Positions 36,363 through 47,325 of a stretch of 64,000 nucleotides of DNA are shown piece after piece. A model generated the notes under the pieces. The model was not told the origin of the DNA. It worked only from the letters and a program-made list of their open reading frames with translations, and made no database searches. The stretch comes from Spirochaetaceae bacterium 4572_59. GTDB lineage: Bacteria > Spirochaetota > Spirochaetia > DSM-2461. The DNA lies in contig NBMC01000003.1 in NCBI GenBank assembly GCA_002084805.1, positions 1-64,000 on the forward strand, in the 5' to 3' direction. Made by a program: the position numbers and the translations under genes. Every line of letters starts with the position of its first letter. Position 1 is the first letter of the stretch.

Positions 36363-37064
36363 CTAGCTCCTTGCACCTTTATCGCGTTGATTACGACTTA
36401 CAAGCAGACCGGCATCATCTTTCTGTTCATGACCATAAACTTCGCCTTTGAAAACCCATACTTTAACACCGATAACACCAAAGGTTGTATGAGATTCTGC
36501 GAATCCATAATCAATGTTAGCTCTGAGAGTGTGCAGAGGAATTCGTCCCTCTTTCACTTCCTGAGTACGAGCCATTTCCGCTCCACCAAGTCTTCCGGAA
36601 ATCTTAATTTTGACTCCCTTTACACCGGCTTTCATAGCATTTCCAGCAGTCATTTTCAAAACTCTCCGAAAAGCTGCTCTACCCTTCAACTGACGGGCAA
36701 TACCTAATGCAATGATCTGCGCATCTGCTTCAGGTTTTTTAACTTCTTTAATCTTAACCTGGATCTTTTTATCAGTCAGCTTCTGCAATCTGATTCCGAT
36801 CTTTTCAATATTGGCACCTTTAGTACCGATAATAACACCGGGTCTTGCAGTATAGATCATCATAGTGATTCTCTGAGGCTGTCTAATGATTTCGATATCA
36901 CCGATTTCAGCACCCTTTGCTTCAGGGCTATCCATCAGTGCTTTTCTCAAAGACAGATCTTCATGCAAACAATTTGCATAGTCTCTGGGATCTACATACC
37001 ATTTAGACTTCCAGGTTTTATTAATTCCCAGTCTGAGACCGTAAGGATTTACTTTCTGTCCCAT
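36363..37064 (-). CDS. rpsC: 30S ribosomal protein S3
   Basis: 233 residues: N-terminal KH domain (ARPGVIIGTKGANIEKIGIRLQ) and C-terminal domain with SGRLGGAEMARTQEVKEGRIPLHTLRANIDYG. S3 sits at the mRNA entrance. It begins directly after the rplV stop. Confidence 0.97.
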   Translation of the reverse strand: MGQKVNPYGLRLGINKTWKSKWYVDPRDYANCLHEDLSLRKALMDSPEAKGAEIGDIEIIRQPQRITMMIYTARPGVIIGTKGANIEKIGIRLQKLTDKKIQVKIKEVKKPEADAQIIALGIARQLKGRAAFRRVLKMTAGNAMKAGVKGVKIKISGRLGGAEMARTQEVKEGRIPLHTLRANIDYGFAESHTTFGVIGVKVWVFKGEVYGHEQKDDAGLLVSRNQRDKGARS

Positions 37065-37424
37065 TTATTCCCCCGCACCTATTTCTTCAACGACTACAGA
37101 AATATGAGAAGATCTCTTCAGCAGTCTATCAGCTCTACCACGAGACCGTGGCCACATTCTTTTCTGAATAGGTCCACCATCTACCATCAGCTCTTTAATA
37201 TACAGAGAGTCCTCATCCAGCATGTTGTTCTGGTTGAGAGCATTAGCTGCTGCTGATTGAATAACCTTCTTAAGGAACTTAGCGCCCTTATTGGGAAGAT
37301 TCTCCAGGATAGCAATAGCTTCTGAATAAGGTTTTCTCCTGATATTATCAGCAATAGGTCTGATTTTGAAGGGAGACATGGGCAGATTTTTAGCAAATGC
37401 TTTATATCCTTTTTTAGCTTCCAT
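37065..37424 (-). CDS. rplV: 50S ribosomal protein L22
   Basis: 119 residues, with KNLPMSPFKIRPIADNIRRKPYSEAIAILENLPNKGAKFLKKVIQSAAANA and a beta-hairpin tip near WPRSRGRADRLLKR that lines the exit tunnel, where macrolide resistance changes usually occur. 8 nt after rpsS. Confidence 0.97.
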   Translation of the reverse strand: MEAKKGYKAFAKNLPMSPFKIRPIADNIRRKPYSEAIAILENLPNKGAKFLKKVIQSAAANALNQNNMLDEDSLYIKELMVDGGPIQKRMWPRSRGRADRLLKRSSHISVVVEEIGAGE

Positions 37425-37432
37425 AACTCAAC

Positions 37433-37711
37433 TTACCTCTTTGACTTCTTGTCTGAGCCAGCATGTCCTCTGAACATCCTGGTCGGAGCAAATTCACCGA
37501 GTTTATGACCAACAAGGTTCTCAGTTACATAAACAGGGACCCAAGTCTTACCGTTATATACAGAAACCGTTATACCTACCATCTCAGGAAGGATTGTTGA
37601 AGTCCGGGAAAAGGTTTTTATCATACCCTTAGCACCAGTCTTTTTATGCTCAACAATCTTCTTATAAAGACTTTTAGCAATAAACGGTCCTTTTTTAATT
37701 GATCTTGACAC
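37433..37711 (-). CDS. rpsS: 30S ribosomal protein S19
   Basis: 92 residues: [19 protein letters not shown] start, [28 protein letters not shown] end. Binds with S13 in the 30S head. 9 nt after rplB. Confidence 0.97.
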   Translation of the reverse strand: MSRSIKKGPFIAKSLYKKIVEHKKTGAKGMIKTFSRTSTILPEMVGITVSVYNGKTWVPVYVTENLVGHKLGEFAPTRMFRGHAGSDKKSKR

Positions 37712-37720
37712 GCCTGACTC

Positions 37721-38545
37721 CTACTTCCGTCTCTTGACAATAAATTTGCCAGAACTTTTATGTTTCTTTCTAGTTTTAAAACCTTTTGTAGGTTTACCCC
37801 AGGGAGAAACGGGATGACGACCACCGGAAGTTTTACCTTCACCACCACCATGAGGGTGATCAACAGGGTTCATTACAACACCTCTGACTTTAGGTCTTTT
37901 ACCCATCCATCTTGATCGACCAGCCTTACCGATTTTCACATTCATGTGATCCTCGTTTCCAACTTCACCGATTGTTGCTATACATTTATTGAGCACCAAT
38001 CTCATCTCACCGGAAGGCATTTTCAAAGTAACGTACTTTCCTTCCTTAGCAGCGATAAGAGCGGATCCACCAGCGGTTCTAACCATCTGTGCACCTCTTC
38101 CGAGCTGAAGCTCGATAGCATGCACCAGACGACCGACTGGAATATACTCAAGGGGAAGTGCGTTTCCAACTGCAATGGGTGCATCAGCTCCACTGATAAT
38201 CTTATCGCCAACCGTTAGGCCCTTAGGACAAATAATATATCGTTTTTCACCATCAACATAATGGATTAGAGCGATATTCGCACTTCTATTCGGATCGTAC
38301 TCAATTTGAGCAACATTTCCAGGAACACCATATTTTTCTCTTTTAAAATCGATGACCCTATATTTTCGTTTATGTCCACCGCCACGGCGACGTACACTTA
38401 TCCGTCCACCAGCACCGCGGCCGGCTTTAGATGATTTTCCGGAAGACAGTGATTTCTCAGGAGTACTCCGTGTAATGTCATCAAAAGTCAGACTCTGTCT
38501 GTATCTCTGGGACGGTGTTCTTGGGTTATATGTTTTAATAGCCAC
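37721..38545 (-). CDS. rplB: 50S ribosomal protein L2
   Basis: 274 residues with the OB-like and SH3-like barrels and the C-terminal [34 protein letters not shown] region close to the peptidyl transferase centre, including the conserved histidine in HPHGGGEG. 14 nt after rplW. Confidence 0.97.
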   Translation of the reverse strand: MAIKTYNPRTPSQRYRQSLTFDDITRSTPEKSLSSGKSSKAGRGAGGRISVRRRGGGHKRKYRVIDFKREKYGVPGNVAQIEYDPNRSANIALIHYVDGEKRYIICPKGLTVGDKIISGADAPIAVGNALPLEYIPVGRLVHAIELQLGRGAQMVRTAGGSALIAAKEGKYVTLKMPSGEMRLVLNKCIATIGEVGNEDHMNVKIGKAGRSRWMGKRPKVRGVVMNPVDHPHGGGEGKTSGGRHPVSPWGKPTKGFKTRKKHKSSGKFIVKRRK

Positions 38546-38559
38546 AGAATCCTCCTACC

Positions 38560-38886
38560 TTATACACCTTCAAAAGCATCGATCTTCTCACCAGAAGTGA
38601 GAGTTACAATTGCTTTTTTCCAGCTTGCTGTTCGGCCAAAACCTCTTTTAAAACTCTTGGCAGAAACAGGAACGTTTGCTTTTTTCTTTCCGCTAACATT
38701 CACAATGTTGCAGCTCACAGGATTTACAGAGAAGAGGTCTTTGACGGCACTCATAACCTGGATCTTGTTCGCTTTTTTATCAACCTTAAAGACATACTTC
38801 TTAGATTCACCTTCACGGAGAAAATTAGTTTTTTCTGTCAATACAGGCTCAATGATTACTTTATATGAATCCATATCAGACCTCAT
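38560..38886 (-). CDS. rplW: 50S ribosomal protein L23
   Basis: About 105 residues; the ATG may be that giving MDSYKVIIEPVLTEKTNFL (a few codons into the frame) because the first residues MRSD overlap the end of rplD. Core VLTEKTNFLREGESKKYVFKVDKKANKIQVMSAVKDLF. L23 forms the docking site for trigger factor and SRP at the exit. Confidence 0.95.
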   Translation of the reverse strand: MRSDMDSYKVIIEPVLTEKTNFLREGESKKYVFKVDKKANKIQVMSAVKDLFSVNPVSCNIVNVSGKKKANVPVSAKSFKRGFGRTASWKKAIVTLTSGEKIDAFEGV

Positions 38887-39509
38887 CCACCATAAAATTC
38901 GTTCAGCTTAGAAGCCGCGCCTTCCATAACAACAACATTTTTTCCGTAGAAAAGAGTATGTGCACTCAGCCTGTTATAGGAGAGGAATCTTACGTTAGGC
39001 AGATTCCGTCCGGCTCTTCTGATCAGTTTGTCGTCGTCTTTCAAAACGACAACTGTTTTTTCACCATTTGTCAGGGCATTCAAGATATTAAGCATATCTT
39101 TTGTTTTTCCTGTCTCAATAGTAAAATCCTCAACTATTTTAAAACTATCATCATTCTGAGCTTTCATACTCAAAATAGATTTCATTGCAAGCTGTTTAAT
39201 TTTTTTAGGCATAACGTAGCTGTAATCTCTTGGTTTAGGACCGAAAACGATACCACCACCAACCCAAACGGGTGATCTTCTACGCCCGGCTCTAGCACGA
39301 CCGGTACCTTTCTGTCGCCAGGGTTTCGCAGTTGTTCCACGAACTTCCGCCCGGCTTTTTGTGCAGGCTGTACCTACTCTTCTATTTGCAAGCTCATTTC
39401 TAACAGCGTTATATATTGAGCCTTCGCTTATTTCACGAGCGAATACTGAATCGTTAAGAGTAATAGTACGAAGCTCTTTGCCTTCAATTGAAAAGACTTT
39501 TTTGTCCAT
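38883..39509 (-). CDS. rplD: 50S ribosomal protein L4
   Basis: 208 residues. The extended loop KPWRQKGTGRARAGRRRSPVWVGGG reaches the exit tunnel. In E. coli L4 also represses the S10 operon; an equivalent leader structure cannot be asserted here. 14 nt after rplC; overlaps rplW by 4 nt. Confidence 0.97.
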   Translation of the reverse strand: MDKKVFSIEGKELRTITLNDSVFAREISEGSIYNAVRNELANRRVGTACTKSRAEVRGTTAKPWRQKGTGRARAGRRRSPVWVGGGIVFGPKPRDYSYVMPKKIKQLAMKSILSMKAQNDDSFKIVEDFTIETGKTKDMLNILNALTNGEKTVVVLKDDDKLIRRAGRNLPNVRFLSYNRLSAHTLFYGKNVVVMEGAASKLNEFYGG

Positions 39510-39523
39510 AATTATCTATCCTC

Positions 39524-40144
39524 TTATTTCTTTTTAGCAGTACGCACTAAAACGATACTATTCTTTGTACCGGGAATGGCGCCTTTAACCAATACGATTT
39601 TCTTTTCAGCATCTACACGAACAACTTCTAGATTCTGAACTGTCTTTTTCTCTCCACCCATACGGCCGGCCATTTTAGTTCCCTTGATAACCTTCGAAGG
39701 GTATGCTGCCATACCGGTAGAACCACCGACTCTATGAAATTTCGAACCGTGTGTTGCACGACCACCACTAAAATTGTGGCGCTTCATAACACCTTGAAAA
39801 CCTTTACCTTTGGAAGTTCCGACAACATCTACATATACTAGATTCTCTATTAATTCCACTCCGAAAGAATCGCCAACATTACATTCTTTCTCAAAATCTC
39901 GAATTTCTATCACATGTTTTTTAGGTGTTACGTCGTTTTTAAACTGACCCGCATAAGGTTTTGTAACATTACTGGATTTCATCTCTACAGACCCAAGCAC
40001 TACAGCGTTGTAACCATCTTTTTCCAATGTTCTACTGGCTACAACAACATTAGGCTCTACTTCAATTACAGTAACAGGAGTTAATGTGCCTTCTTCATCA
40101 AACACCTGGGTCATTCCAGCTTTTTTGCCAATCAAACCAATCAT
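39524..40144 (-). CDS. rplC: 50S ribosomal protein L3
   Basis: 206 residues: MIGLIGKKAGMTQVFDEEGTLTPVTVIE start and FHRVGGSTGMAAYPSKVIKGTKMAGRMGGEKKTVQNLEVV toward the C-terminus, reaching the peptidyl transferase centre. 24 nt after rpsJ. Confidence 0.97.
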   Translation of the reverse strand: MIGLIGKKAGMTQVFDEEGTLTPVTVIEVEPNVVVASRTLEKDGYNAVVLGSVEMKSSNVTKPYAGQFKNDVTPKKHVIEIRDFEKECNVGDSFGVELIENLVYVDVVGTSKGKGFQGVMKRHNFSGGRATHGSKFHRVGGSTGMAAYPSKVIKGTKMAGRMGGEKKTVQNLEVVRVDAEKKIVLVKGAIPGTKNSIVLVRTAKKK

Positions 40145-40168
40145 TTAATACCTCAACAATCTACTTAC

Positions 40169-40477
40169 TTACTGCTTGATCTCTACATCAACTCCAGCGG
40201 GCAGCTCGAGTTTCATGAGAGCATCCATAACAGCAGAGGTTGGCTCTAAAATATCTATCAATCTTTTGTGAGTCCGCATTTCAAATTGCTCTCTAGACTT
40301 CTTATTTACAAAAGTTGACTTCAAAACGGTAAACTTATTAATTCTCGTAGGGAGAGGGATCGGTCCAGAAACCTTACTACCCTGCTTCTGAACAGCTTGA
40401 ACAATTGCTTTCGCACTCTGATCAATCAATTCAACGTCAAATCCTCTTAGCCTGACGCGTATCCGTTCCTTAACCAT
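40169..40477 (-). CDS. rpsJ: 30S ribosomal protein S10
   Basis: 102 residues from the ATG at 40477 ([27 protein letters not shown]). A further ATG at 40480 and an in-frame extension to 40504 exist, but the extension lies in a terminator hairpin and the GGAGG ribosome binding site (40482-40486). S10 also acts as NusE in antitermination, relevant to the boxA-like leader at 110. First gene of the S10 cluster after tuf. Confidence 0.95.
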   Translation of the reverse strand: MVKERIRVRLRGFDVELIDQSAKAIVQAVQKQGSKVSGPIPLPTRINKFTVLKSTFVNKKSREQFEMRTHKRLIDILEPTSAVMDALMKLELPAGVDVEIKQ

Positions 40478-40485
40478 CATTCCTC

Positions 40486-40517
40486 CAGAAAAAACACCCT
40501 GCATTCATTCAGCAGGG
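40486..40517 (-). terminator. Terminator/attenuator between tuf and rpsJ
   Basis: CCCTGC (40512-40517 on the minus strand) pairs with GCAGGG (40497-40502) around a 9-nt loop and is followed by TGTTTTTTCTG. The T-run touches the GGAGG ribosome binding site of rpsJ. It would end part of the tuf transcripts and let the rest continue, giving more EF-Tu than ribosomal protein. Confidence 0.75.
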
Positions 40518-40531
40518 CGACTCTAATAATC

Positions 40532-41719
40532 TTATTCGATAATCTCTACTACCTGTCCGGAAGCAACGGTTCTACCACCTTCACGAATAGCGAAGCGAAG
40601 ACCTTTGTCCATAGCGATAGGATGAATCAGCTCGGAAGTAATGTCTGTATTATCACCAGGCATAACCATCTGTTTATCTTCAGGAAGAGTAACTGTTCCT
40701 GTAATATCAGTAGTTCTAAAGTAGAACTGAGGTCTGTATCCAGAAAAGAAAGGATTATGACGTCCACCCTCTTCTTTAGTCAGACAGTACAGAGCTGCTT
40801 TAAATTTCGTATGAGGAAGAATTGAACCGGGCTTACAAAGAACCTGTCCTCTTTGAACCTCTTTCTTGTCAGTACCACGAAGAAGAGCACCGATGTTATC
40901 ACCTGCTTGACCTTCATCCAGAAGTTTGTTGAACATTTCAACACCGGTACAAGTTGTTGTCTGTGTATCACGAACACCAACGATCTCAATGGTATCACCA
41001 ACATGAAGGACACCTTTTTCGATACGACCAGTCACAACAGTACCACGACCGGAAATAGAGAAGACATCTTCAATAGGCATCAGGAAAGGCTGATCAACAG
41101 CTCTTTCAGGAATTTCAAAGTAAGAATCCATTGCATCAAGAAGTTCTTGAATACAAGCAGTCTTTTCACCATCTTCAATGTTAGACATTGCTTCAAACGC
41201 AGAACCCTTAATAATAGGAGTATCATCTCCAGGGTATCCGTATTCATCAAGAAGTTCACGAACTTCCATCTCGACCAGATCAACCAGTTCAGGATCAGCC
41301 AAATCAAGTTTGTTCATAAAAACAATCATGTTCGGAATACCAACCTGACGTCCAAGCAGAATGTGCTCTCTAGTCTGAGGCTCGGGTCCAGAATCTGCAG
41401 CTACGAGAAGAACAGCACCGTCCATCTGTGCAGCACCGGTAATCATATTCTTAATGTAGTCAGCATGTCCAGGACAATCTACGTGAGCATAGTGACGCAA
41501 GGGTGTTTCATACTCAACATGTTTCGTATTGATAGTAATACCACGCTCTTGTTCTTCAGGGGCGTTATCAATATCTTCATAGCTCATGATTTTACCACCA
41601 GCTTTGGCGGCGCAATACATAGAGATCGCTGCAGTAAGAGTTGTTTTACCATGATCAACGTGACCAATAGTTCCAACATTAATATGTGGCTTGGTTCTCT
41701 CAAATTTGTCTTTAGCCAT
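40532..41719 (-). CDS. tuf: Elongation factor Tu
   Basis: GTPase that brings aminoacyl-tRNA to the ribosome. All 395 residues are present: G1 GHVDHGKT (19-26), DCPGH, NKLD (G4) and SAFE, then beta-barrel domains 2 and 3 ending [11 protein letters not shown]. It heads the S10 cluster rather than following fusA, as in treponemes. It has its own promoter and a good AGGAGG ribosome binding site. Confidence 0.98.
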   Translation of the reverse strand: MAKDKFERTKPHINVGTIGHVDHGKTTLTAAISMYCAAKAGGKIMSYEDIDNAPEEQERGITINTKHVEYETPLRHYAHVDCPGHADYIKNMITGAAQMDGAVLLVAADSGPEPQTREHILLGRQVGIPNMIVFMNKLDLADPELVDLVEMEVRELLDEYGYPGDDTPIIKGSAFEAMSNIEDGEKTACIQELLDAMDSYFEIPERAVDQPFLMPIEDVFSISGRGTVVTGRIEKGVLHVGDTIEIVGVRDTQTTTCTGVEMFNKLLDEGQAGDNIGALLRGTDKKEVQRGQVLCKPGSILPHTKFKAALYCLTKEEGGRHNPFFSGYRPQFYFRTTDITGTVTLPEDKQMVMPGDNTDITSELIHPIAMDKGLRFAIREGGRTVASGQVVEIIE

Positions 41720-41783
41720 TTCTACCTCCTAGGCATTTTAAAAAAAACACTCATCTGTTTACCTCTTTTGGGCATCAGAGCAG

Positions 41784-41813
41784 ATAATAACAAAAAACGT
41801 TAAATCAGCTCAA
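41784..41813 (-). promoter_or_regulatory. Promoter of tuf and the S10 cluster
   Basis: TTGAGC (41808-41813), 18 bp, TATTAT (41784-41789). The start site would be near 41777, giving a leader of about 57 nt before tuf, including a run of eight or more T at about 41740-41750. Confidence 0.6.
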
Positions 41814-42093
41814 TATCTCAGGGCAACAAAGATGAAATTTTGGCAGAATTTTTCACTAATAAACAGAATAAAAGGAGATAATACCTTCATGTTTCCTACA
41901 ACAACTCATTCAACCACCTATTTTGTTTTCCAAAAACGGTTTGGTACTTTGAATAACTCTGCGGCCTTTGCCGGTTGTTATATTGAAAACCTCTGCTACA
42001 GTAGCGGTCTCCATCACTTCAGAAGATCAGGAGGCATTCTGCCGAGGGAAGTCATCTACCCAAGGAGGGTAAACAACTTCTATAATCAGACTC
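41814..42093. other. Gap between rpsG and tuf without a recognised gene
   Basis: About 280 bp upstream of the tuf promoter. fusA, which lies here in many bacteria, is absent. On the minus strand a 34-residue open frame (ATG at about 42014, protein start METATVAEVFNITTGKGRR) has no ribosome binding site. On the plus strand AAAGGAG precedes an ATG at 41889 opening about 90 codons that run antisense into rpsG. Neither resembles a family I know. No clear terminator for rpsG is seen. Confidence 0.4.
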
Positions 42094-42570
42094 TTACCAC
42101 TTATAGTGGGAAAAAGCCTTGTTTGCTTCAGCCATTCTATGAGTATCTTCTTTCTTTTTAAAAGCAGATCCAGTAGAATTAAAAGCATCCAGAATTTCAG
42201 CACTGAGTTTTTCACTCATGCTTCTTCCACTCCGACCTCTTGCAGCTGCAATCAGCCATCTCATAGCCAGAGCTTCTCTTCTGGAATCCCGAATTTCAAC
42301 GGGGACCTGATAAGTTGAACCACCAACTCTACGGGATTTTACTTCCACAGCAGGTTTTATGTTCTCCAGTGCTTTCAGAAAGATATCAAGCTCACTTTCT
42401 TCACCGGTTTTCTTATTTTTAACAACTTCCATAGCGCCATAAAGGCAACTGGAACTTGTTGATTTTTTACCATCATTCATCATTCTTTTAATGAATTTTT
42501 CAACGGTGGTATTACTGTATTTTGAATCGGGCATTACCGGTCTAACCGTGGCCGCTCTTCGTCTTGCCAT
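42094..42570 (-). CDS. rpsG: 30S ribosomal protein S7
   Basis: 158 residues: [37 protein letters not shown] start and [25 protein letters not shown] core; ends [15 protein letters not shown]. Organises the 30S head near the E site. 12 nt after rpsL. Confidence 0.97.
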   Translation of the reverse strand: MARRRAATVRPVMPDSKYSNTTVEKFIKRMMNDGKKSTSSSCLYGAMEVVKNKKTGEESELDIFLKALENIKPAVEVKSRRVGGSTYQVPVEIRDSRREALAMRWLIAAARGRSGRSMSEKLSAEILDAFNSTGSAFKKKEDTHRMAEANKAFSHYKW

Positions 42571-42582
42571 TTCTACCTCACC

Positions 42583-42957
42583 TTAAGCCTTAGGTTTCTT
42601 AGTTCCATATTTGGAACGAGCTTTCTTACGACCATCTACACCAAGGGTATCTTTTGCACCACGGATAATTCTGTAACGTACACCGGGTAGATCTTTCACT
42701 CTTCCACCTCTCAGAACAACAACAGAGTGTTCCTGAAGATTGTGTCCAATTCCTGGAATATAGGCCGTAACTTCGATACCATTAGTTAATCTAACTCTTG
42801 CAACTTTACGAAGCGCTGAATTAGGCTTTTTAGGAGTAATGGTCATAACTCTTGTACATACACCTCGTCTCTGAGGGCAGGATTGAAGGGCCGGAGAGTT
42901 AGTCTTCTTAACAGAAGCTTTCCGTCCATTCCTGATTAACTGATTTATTGTGGGCAT
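42583..42957 (-). CDS. rpsL: 30S ribosomal protein S12
   Basis: 124 residues from the ATG at 42957 ([13 protein letters not shown]), preceded by GGGAGA; the frame extends to 42969 but without a ribosome binding site. The decoding loop [17 protein letters not shown] keeps the lysine whose change gives streptomycin resistance, and the [13 protein letters not shown] motif is intact. Confidence 0.97.
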   Translation of the reverse strand: MPTINQLIRNGRKASVKKTNSPALQSCPQRRGVCTRVMTITPKKPNSALRKVARVRLTNGIEVTAYIPGIGHNLQEHSVVVLRGGRVKDLPGVRYRIIRGAKDTLGVDGRKKARSKYGTKKPKA

Positions 42958-43003
42958 TCTAAACACCATCTCCCTTTACAATCATTTACTCAAAAGCAAG
43001 TGG

Positions 43004-43033
43004 ACTTTAACCGATATCTCAAGTTAGAGTCAA
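43004..43033 (-). promoter_or_regulatory. Promoter of rpsL-rpsG
   Basis: TTGACT (43028-43033), 18 bp, TAAAGT (43004-43009), with an A/T-rich tract above it. A separate promoter would uncouple rpsL-rpsG from rpoC, whose stop lies about 130 nt further upstream. The intervening stretch has only weak hairpins. Confidence 0.45.
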
Positions 43034-43161
43034 CAGCTTACATAATATATATCTATTTTTCATCAAAAAAAGGTGAAATTCAGTCTTTTTCAATGAAAAA
43101 TGTTATCAGGGGTCAGCATAGGCCCCCGTTTGTTACTTAGGCCTTCGGCTCAACCGCTTTC

Positions 43162-46100
43162 TCATCTCTGAACATGCGAATCCAAGTCCTGGCTGTCTTT
43201 GTTAAAAAGTTTCATATCCCGGTATTTTCTCATACCAGTACCGGCAGGAATCATATGACCGATAACAACATTTTCCTTCAATCCTCTCAGCTGATCCGTC
43301 GATCCGGCGATAGCCGCATTTGTCAGAACCCTTGTAGTTTCTTGAAAGGAAGCAGCAGAAATCCAGGAATCAATATTAAGTGACGCCCTTGTAATACCAA
43401 GCAGCAGGGGTTTTGCGACGGCGGATTCTCCACCCTCTTTCAGAACCTTTTCATTTTCCTTACGAAAATTGTATTTATCAATCTGCTGTCCGTAAATAAA
43501 GTGAGTATCACCCACATCCATAATTTCTACTTTCCGCATCATCTGACGAATAATGACACCGATATGCTTGTCGTTTATGTTTACACCCTGCATTCTGTAA
43601 ACTTCCTGTACCTCATCAACAAGGAACTGCTGAAGAGCATTAGCACCGGAGATATCCAGAATATCATGAGGATCATTCATACCATCACAGAGAGACTCGC
43701 CAGCTTCCACGGTATCACCGTCTCTTACGAGAAGGTGTTTACCCATGGGAACCTGGTGTTTCAGCTCACCTCCATAAGGATCAACAACATCAATAATGCG
43801 TTTACCTTTTACAATGCCCTGAAAACGAACGGTCCCGGCTATTTTGGAAAGAATAGCCCCCTCTCGGGGCCTTCTTGCTTCAAACAGCTCACCTACACGA
43901 GGCAGACCTCCGGTAATATCCTGAGTTTTTGCACTCTCTTTCAGCATTTTTGCCAAGGTATGCCCGGCTTTAACAACCGTTCCATCATCTACGTTCAGAT
44001 AAGAGTTACCAGGCAGATAATAGTTTGCTATTTCATTACCACCATCATCTTCAATAATGATACGAGGCTGGAGAGATTCCAGAGAAAAATCGGTAATTTT
44101 CTTTTCAACATTACCTGTATCTTCGTTTATTTCCTCTCTCAGGGTTGTTCCAATAATAATATCTTCGAAACGGACTTTACCATCCTGCTCTGCAATAATC
44201 GGATCACTAAAGGGGTCAAAATAAGCGAGAACTTCTTCCGCACTGATAATCTGCTCAGGATGAGCCATCACGGTAGATCCATTTCTAATTTCCAGCTTCT
44301 GATCCTGTGCTACAAGCAGAAGCTTGTCGTCAACCAGACTTACCACTGCAATTTCATCAGAGGCAACATCGTTACCATCCTGAATAAGTACAATTTCACC
44401 CTTAAGAACTTTCTGTCCCTCATTAACCAGAACTTTAGATTTCTTATTGATATCAAAAGATTCGAAAATCTTTGCAACCATAAGAGAACCTTTTCTGGTA
44501 AAAAGGTTATTTCCATTATCTAGGGCAACATGAGTACCGGTCATAGACCGTACCAGCACAGGATAACGCATGGTAATTTTATTATCTTCGGTTGCTGTAC
44601 TGGCAACACCACCAACATGGAAAGTTCTCATGGTCAGCTGTGTTCCGGGCTGCCCAATGGACTGAGCAGCAATAATACCTACAGCTTCACCTATATTAAC
44701 GGTTTTCTTAGTTGACAGGTCTCTACCATAGCATTTACGACAGACACCATGTTTAGCTTCACAGGTAAGTACGGTACGAACCTTAACGGACTCCACACCG
44801 ATTTCTTCAATGGCTCTGGCAATTTCATCTGTTATTTCTTCATTAACATCGATAATTACTTCACCAGTAATGGGATGTTTAACTCTTTCAAGAGTAAAAC
44901 GTCCGGAGATTCTATCAGCCAGAGATTCAACAATTTCTTCTCCGTCTTTCAATGCAAAGGTATCGATTCCGTTAATGGTACCGCAGTCTTCTTCGTTAAC
45001 AACCACATCCTGTGCAATATCAACAAGACGACGGGTAAGATAACCGGCATCCGCTGTTTTCATAGCTGTATCTGCAAGTCCCTTACGGGCACCATTTGTC
45101 GAAATAAAGAACTCAATTACCGATAGACCTTCTTTAAAGTTTGAACGTATAGGAAGCTCGATAATATCACCGGAAGGCTTAGCCATCAAACCACGCATAC
45201 CCGCCAACTGACGGATCTGATTCCTAGAGCCTCTCGCTCCGGAGTCGGCCATCATAAAGACGTTGTTAAATCCGCCTTTATCATTTTTAAGGACGTCCAT
45301 CATCACATTGGTCAACTCTTCGTTGGTTTTACTCCAAACCTCTACTACACGGTTATAGCGCTCTTCCTGAGTAATATGACCATCAAGATACTGCTTCTGA
45401 ATCTTCCGAACTTCCATATCGGCTAATTCAATAAGCTCCTTCTTTTCATCAGGAACTATGATATCGTCCATACCAATGGAAGCACCGAATTTAGTTGCGT
45501 ATTTGTATCCGGTATCTTTAACAATATCCAGCATTTTAACGGTTGTATAAGATCCATGAATCTCATGAGTCTTAGTAATCAGATTTCTGATTTGCTTATC
45601 ACCCAGAGTCTCATTTACAAAATCCACCACTTCAGGAAGAAGCTCATTAAAAATAACACGTCCGGGAGTTGTTTCAACAAACTCACCATCAATCTTCACT
45701 TTCATCATTGCCTGATAGGCAACAGAGTGGGCGTCAAGAGCCAGGAGTACTTCATCCGCACTGGAGAAATACCGGCCCTCCCCTTTTGCACCGACGCGAT
45801 GTTTGGTCAGATGATAGATACCGAGAACCATGTCCTGAGAAGGGAACACTACGGGCTGACCGTTAGCCGGGTTCATCAGGTTTGTATCTGAAAGCATCAA
45901 CGTCCAGCACTCAATCTGAGCCGCATGGGTCAGTGGGACGTGAACAGCCATCTGGTCACCGTCAAAGTCGGCATTAAAAGCATGACAGACGAGAGGATGA
46001 AGACGAATAGCCTTTCCCTCTACAAGAACAGGTTCAAAAGCCTGGATTCCAAGACGGTGAAGAGTAGGAGCACGGTTCAGAAGAACAGGATGCTCTTTTA

Positions 46101-47313
46101 CTACCTCATCCAACACGGTCCAGACTTCAGGGGTTTCCTGCTCAACCAGAGTTTTAGCTTTCTTTATATTGTAGACAATGTCCTTGTCTACCAATTTTTT
46201 CATAATAAAAGGCTTGTAGAGTTCCAGAGCCATTTTCGCAGGAAGCCCACACTGATGAAGTTTCAGATTAGGTCCTACAACAATTACGGAACGACCGGAA
46301 TAGTCTACACGTTTTCCGAGGAGGTTCTGTCTGAACCGGCCCTGTTTACCCTTAAGAAGATCTGAAAGCGATTTAAGAGGCCGGTTGGACGCACCTTTCA
46401 CAACTTTTTTCTTTTTGGAGTTATCAAAAAGGGCATCTACCGCTTCCTGAAGCATCCGTTTTTCATTCCGGATGATAATATCAGGGGCATTTAGAGCCAT
46501 CAATCTTTTCAGACGGTTATTTCTGTTAATAACTCTCCGATACAGGTCATTCAGGTCGGAAGTCGCAAAACGGCCTCCATCCAACTGTACCATAGGTCTC
46601 AGTTCTGGTGGAATTACAGGAATGACATCTAGGATCATCCACTCAGATCTATTTCCCGAATCACGGAAATTTTCAACAATTTCAATTCTTTTCAGAAGTC
46701 GTTTGTCAGCCTTGGGTCCTTTTTCAACCATTTTGGCACGCAACTCAATTGATAATGCGTCCAGATCAAGACCTTCCAGCAGGCTTCTTACGGCTTCAGC
46801 ACCGATACCGGCTGTAAAAGACATACCATAACGATCCTGAGATTCATTAAACTCCTCTTCAGAGAGAAGTTGCATCTTCTTAAGATCTGTATCTCCAGCT
46901 TCAATAACGATATATTTCTCATAGTAGAGAATAGACCGTAATGACGCTATTGAAAGATCAAGCAAAAGTCCCATTCTTGAAGGAACAGAACGATAGTACC
47001 AGATATGAGAAACTGGCGAAGCCAATTCAATATGCCCCATTCGTTCACGACGAACCTTGAAATGGGTAACTTCTACACCACATCTGTCACAAATAACTCC
47101 TTTGTAACGGATGGATTTAAATTTACCACAGTAACATTCCCATTCTTTGGTAGTACCGAAGATTCGCTCACAAAACAGTCCGTCCTTTTCAGGTCGAAGG
47201 GTTCTGTAGTTAATTGTTTCTGGTTTTTTGACTTCACCGTAAGACCAGGCTCTGATCTGTTCCGGCGAAGCCAGTTTTATCTGTAGACTGTCAAAATCCT
47301 GAATATCTTTCAT
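43162..47313 (-). CDS. rpoC: RNA polymerase beta' subunit
   Basis: 1383 residues, complete. N-terminal zinc finger (C60, C62, C75, C78), the absolutely conserved catalytic NADFDGDQM (447-455) holding the Mg ion, the bridge helix and trigger loop region ([25 protein letters not shown]) and a second zinc cluster ([16 protein letters not shown]). The C-terminus DLDSHVQR is short compared with many proteobacterial forms. 12 nt after rpoB. Confidence 0.98.
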   Translation of the reverse strand: MKDIQDFDSLQIKLASPEQIRAWSYGEVKKPETINYRTLRPEKDGLFCERIFGTTKEWECYCGKFKSIRYKGVICDRCGVEVTHFKVRRERMGHIELASPVSHIWYYRSVPSRMGLLLDLSIASLRSILYYEKYIVIEAGDTDLKKMQLLSEEEFNESQDRYGMSFTAGIGAEAVRSLLEGLDLDALSIELRAKMVEKGPKADKRLLKRIEIVENFRDSGNRSEWMILDVIPVIPPELRPMVQLDGGRFATSDLNDLYRRVINRNNRLKRLMALNAPDIIIRNEKRMLQEAVDALFDNSKKKKVVKGASNRPLKSLSDLLKGKQGRFRQNLLGKRVDYSGRSVIVVGPNLKLHQCGLPAKMALELYKPFIMKKLVDKDIVYNIKKAKTLVEQETPEVWTVLDEVVKEHPVLLNRAPTLHRLGIQAFEPVLVEGKAIRLHPLVCHAFNADFDGDQMAVHVPLTHAAQIECWTLMLSDTNLMNPANGQPVVFPSQDMVLGIYHLTKHRVGAKGEGRYFSSADEVLLALDAHSVAYQAMMKVKIDGEFVETTPGRVIFNELLPEVVDFVNETLGDKQIRNLITKTHEIHGSYTTVKMLDIVKDTGYKYATKFGASIGMDDIIVPDEKKELIELADMEVRKIQKQYLDGHITQEERYNRVVEVWSKTNEELTNVMMDVLKNDKGGFNNVFMMADSGARGSRNQIRQLAGMRGLMAKPSGDIIELPIRSNFKEGLSVIEFFISTNGARKGLADTAMKTADAGYLTRRLVDIAQDVVVNEEDCGTINGIDTFALKDGEEIVESLADRISGRFTLERVKHPITGEVIIDVNEEITDEIARAIEEIGVESVKVRTVLTCEAKHGVCRKCYGRDLSTKKTVNIGEAVGIIAAQSIGQPGTQLTMRTFHVGGVASTATEDNKITMRYPVLVRSMTGTHVALDNGNNLFTRKGSLMVAKIFESFDINKKSKVLVNEGQKVLKGEIVLIQDGNDVASDEIAVVSLVDDKLLLVAQDQKLEIRNGSTVMAHPEQIISAEEVLAYFDPFSDPIIAEQDGKVRFEDIIIGTTLREEINEDTGNVEKKITDFSLESLQPRIIIEDDGGNEIANYYLPGNSYLNVDDGTVVKAGHTLAKMLKESAKTQDITGGLPRVGELFEARRPREGAILSKIAGTVRFQGIVKGKRIIDVVDPYGGELKHQVPMGKHLLVRDGDTVEAGESLCDGMNDPHDILDISGANALQQFLVDEVQEVYRMQGVNINDKHIGVIIRQMMRKVEIMDVGDTHFIYGQQIDKYNFRKENEKVLKEGGESAVAKPLLLGITRASLNIDSWISAASFQETTRVLTNAAIAGSTDQLRGLKENVVIGHMIPAGTGMRKYRDMKLFNKDSQDLDSHVQR

Positions 47314-47325
47314 TCATCCCCCCTG

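Noticed and set aside
40853-41803. 316-codon plus-strand open frame opposite tuf
   Set aside because: An antisense shadow of tuf, produced by its codon bias; no ribosome binding site.
43090-43161. Terminator after rpoC
   Set aside because: GGGG...CCCC can pair on the minus strand, but the stem is four pairs and the T-run lies about 7 nt away, so I do not call it.
43501-44523. 340-codon plus-strand open frame opposite rpoC
   Set aside because: An antisense shadow of a highly conserved gene; no start signal and no recognisable domain.
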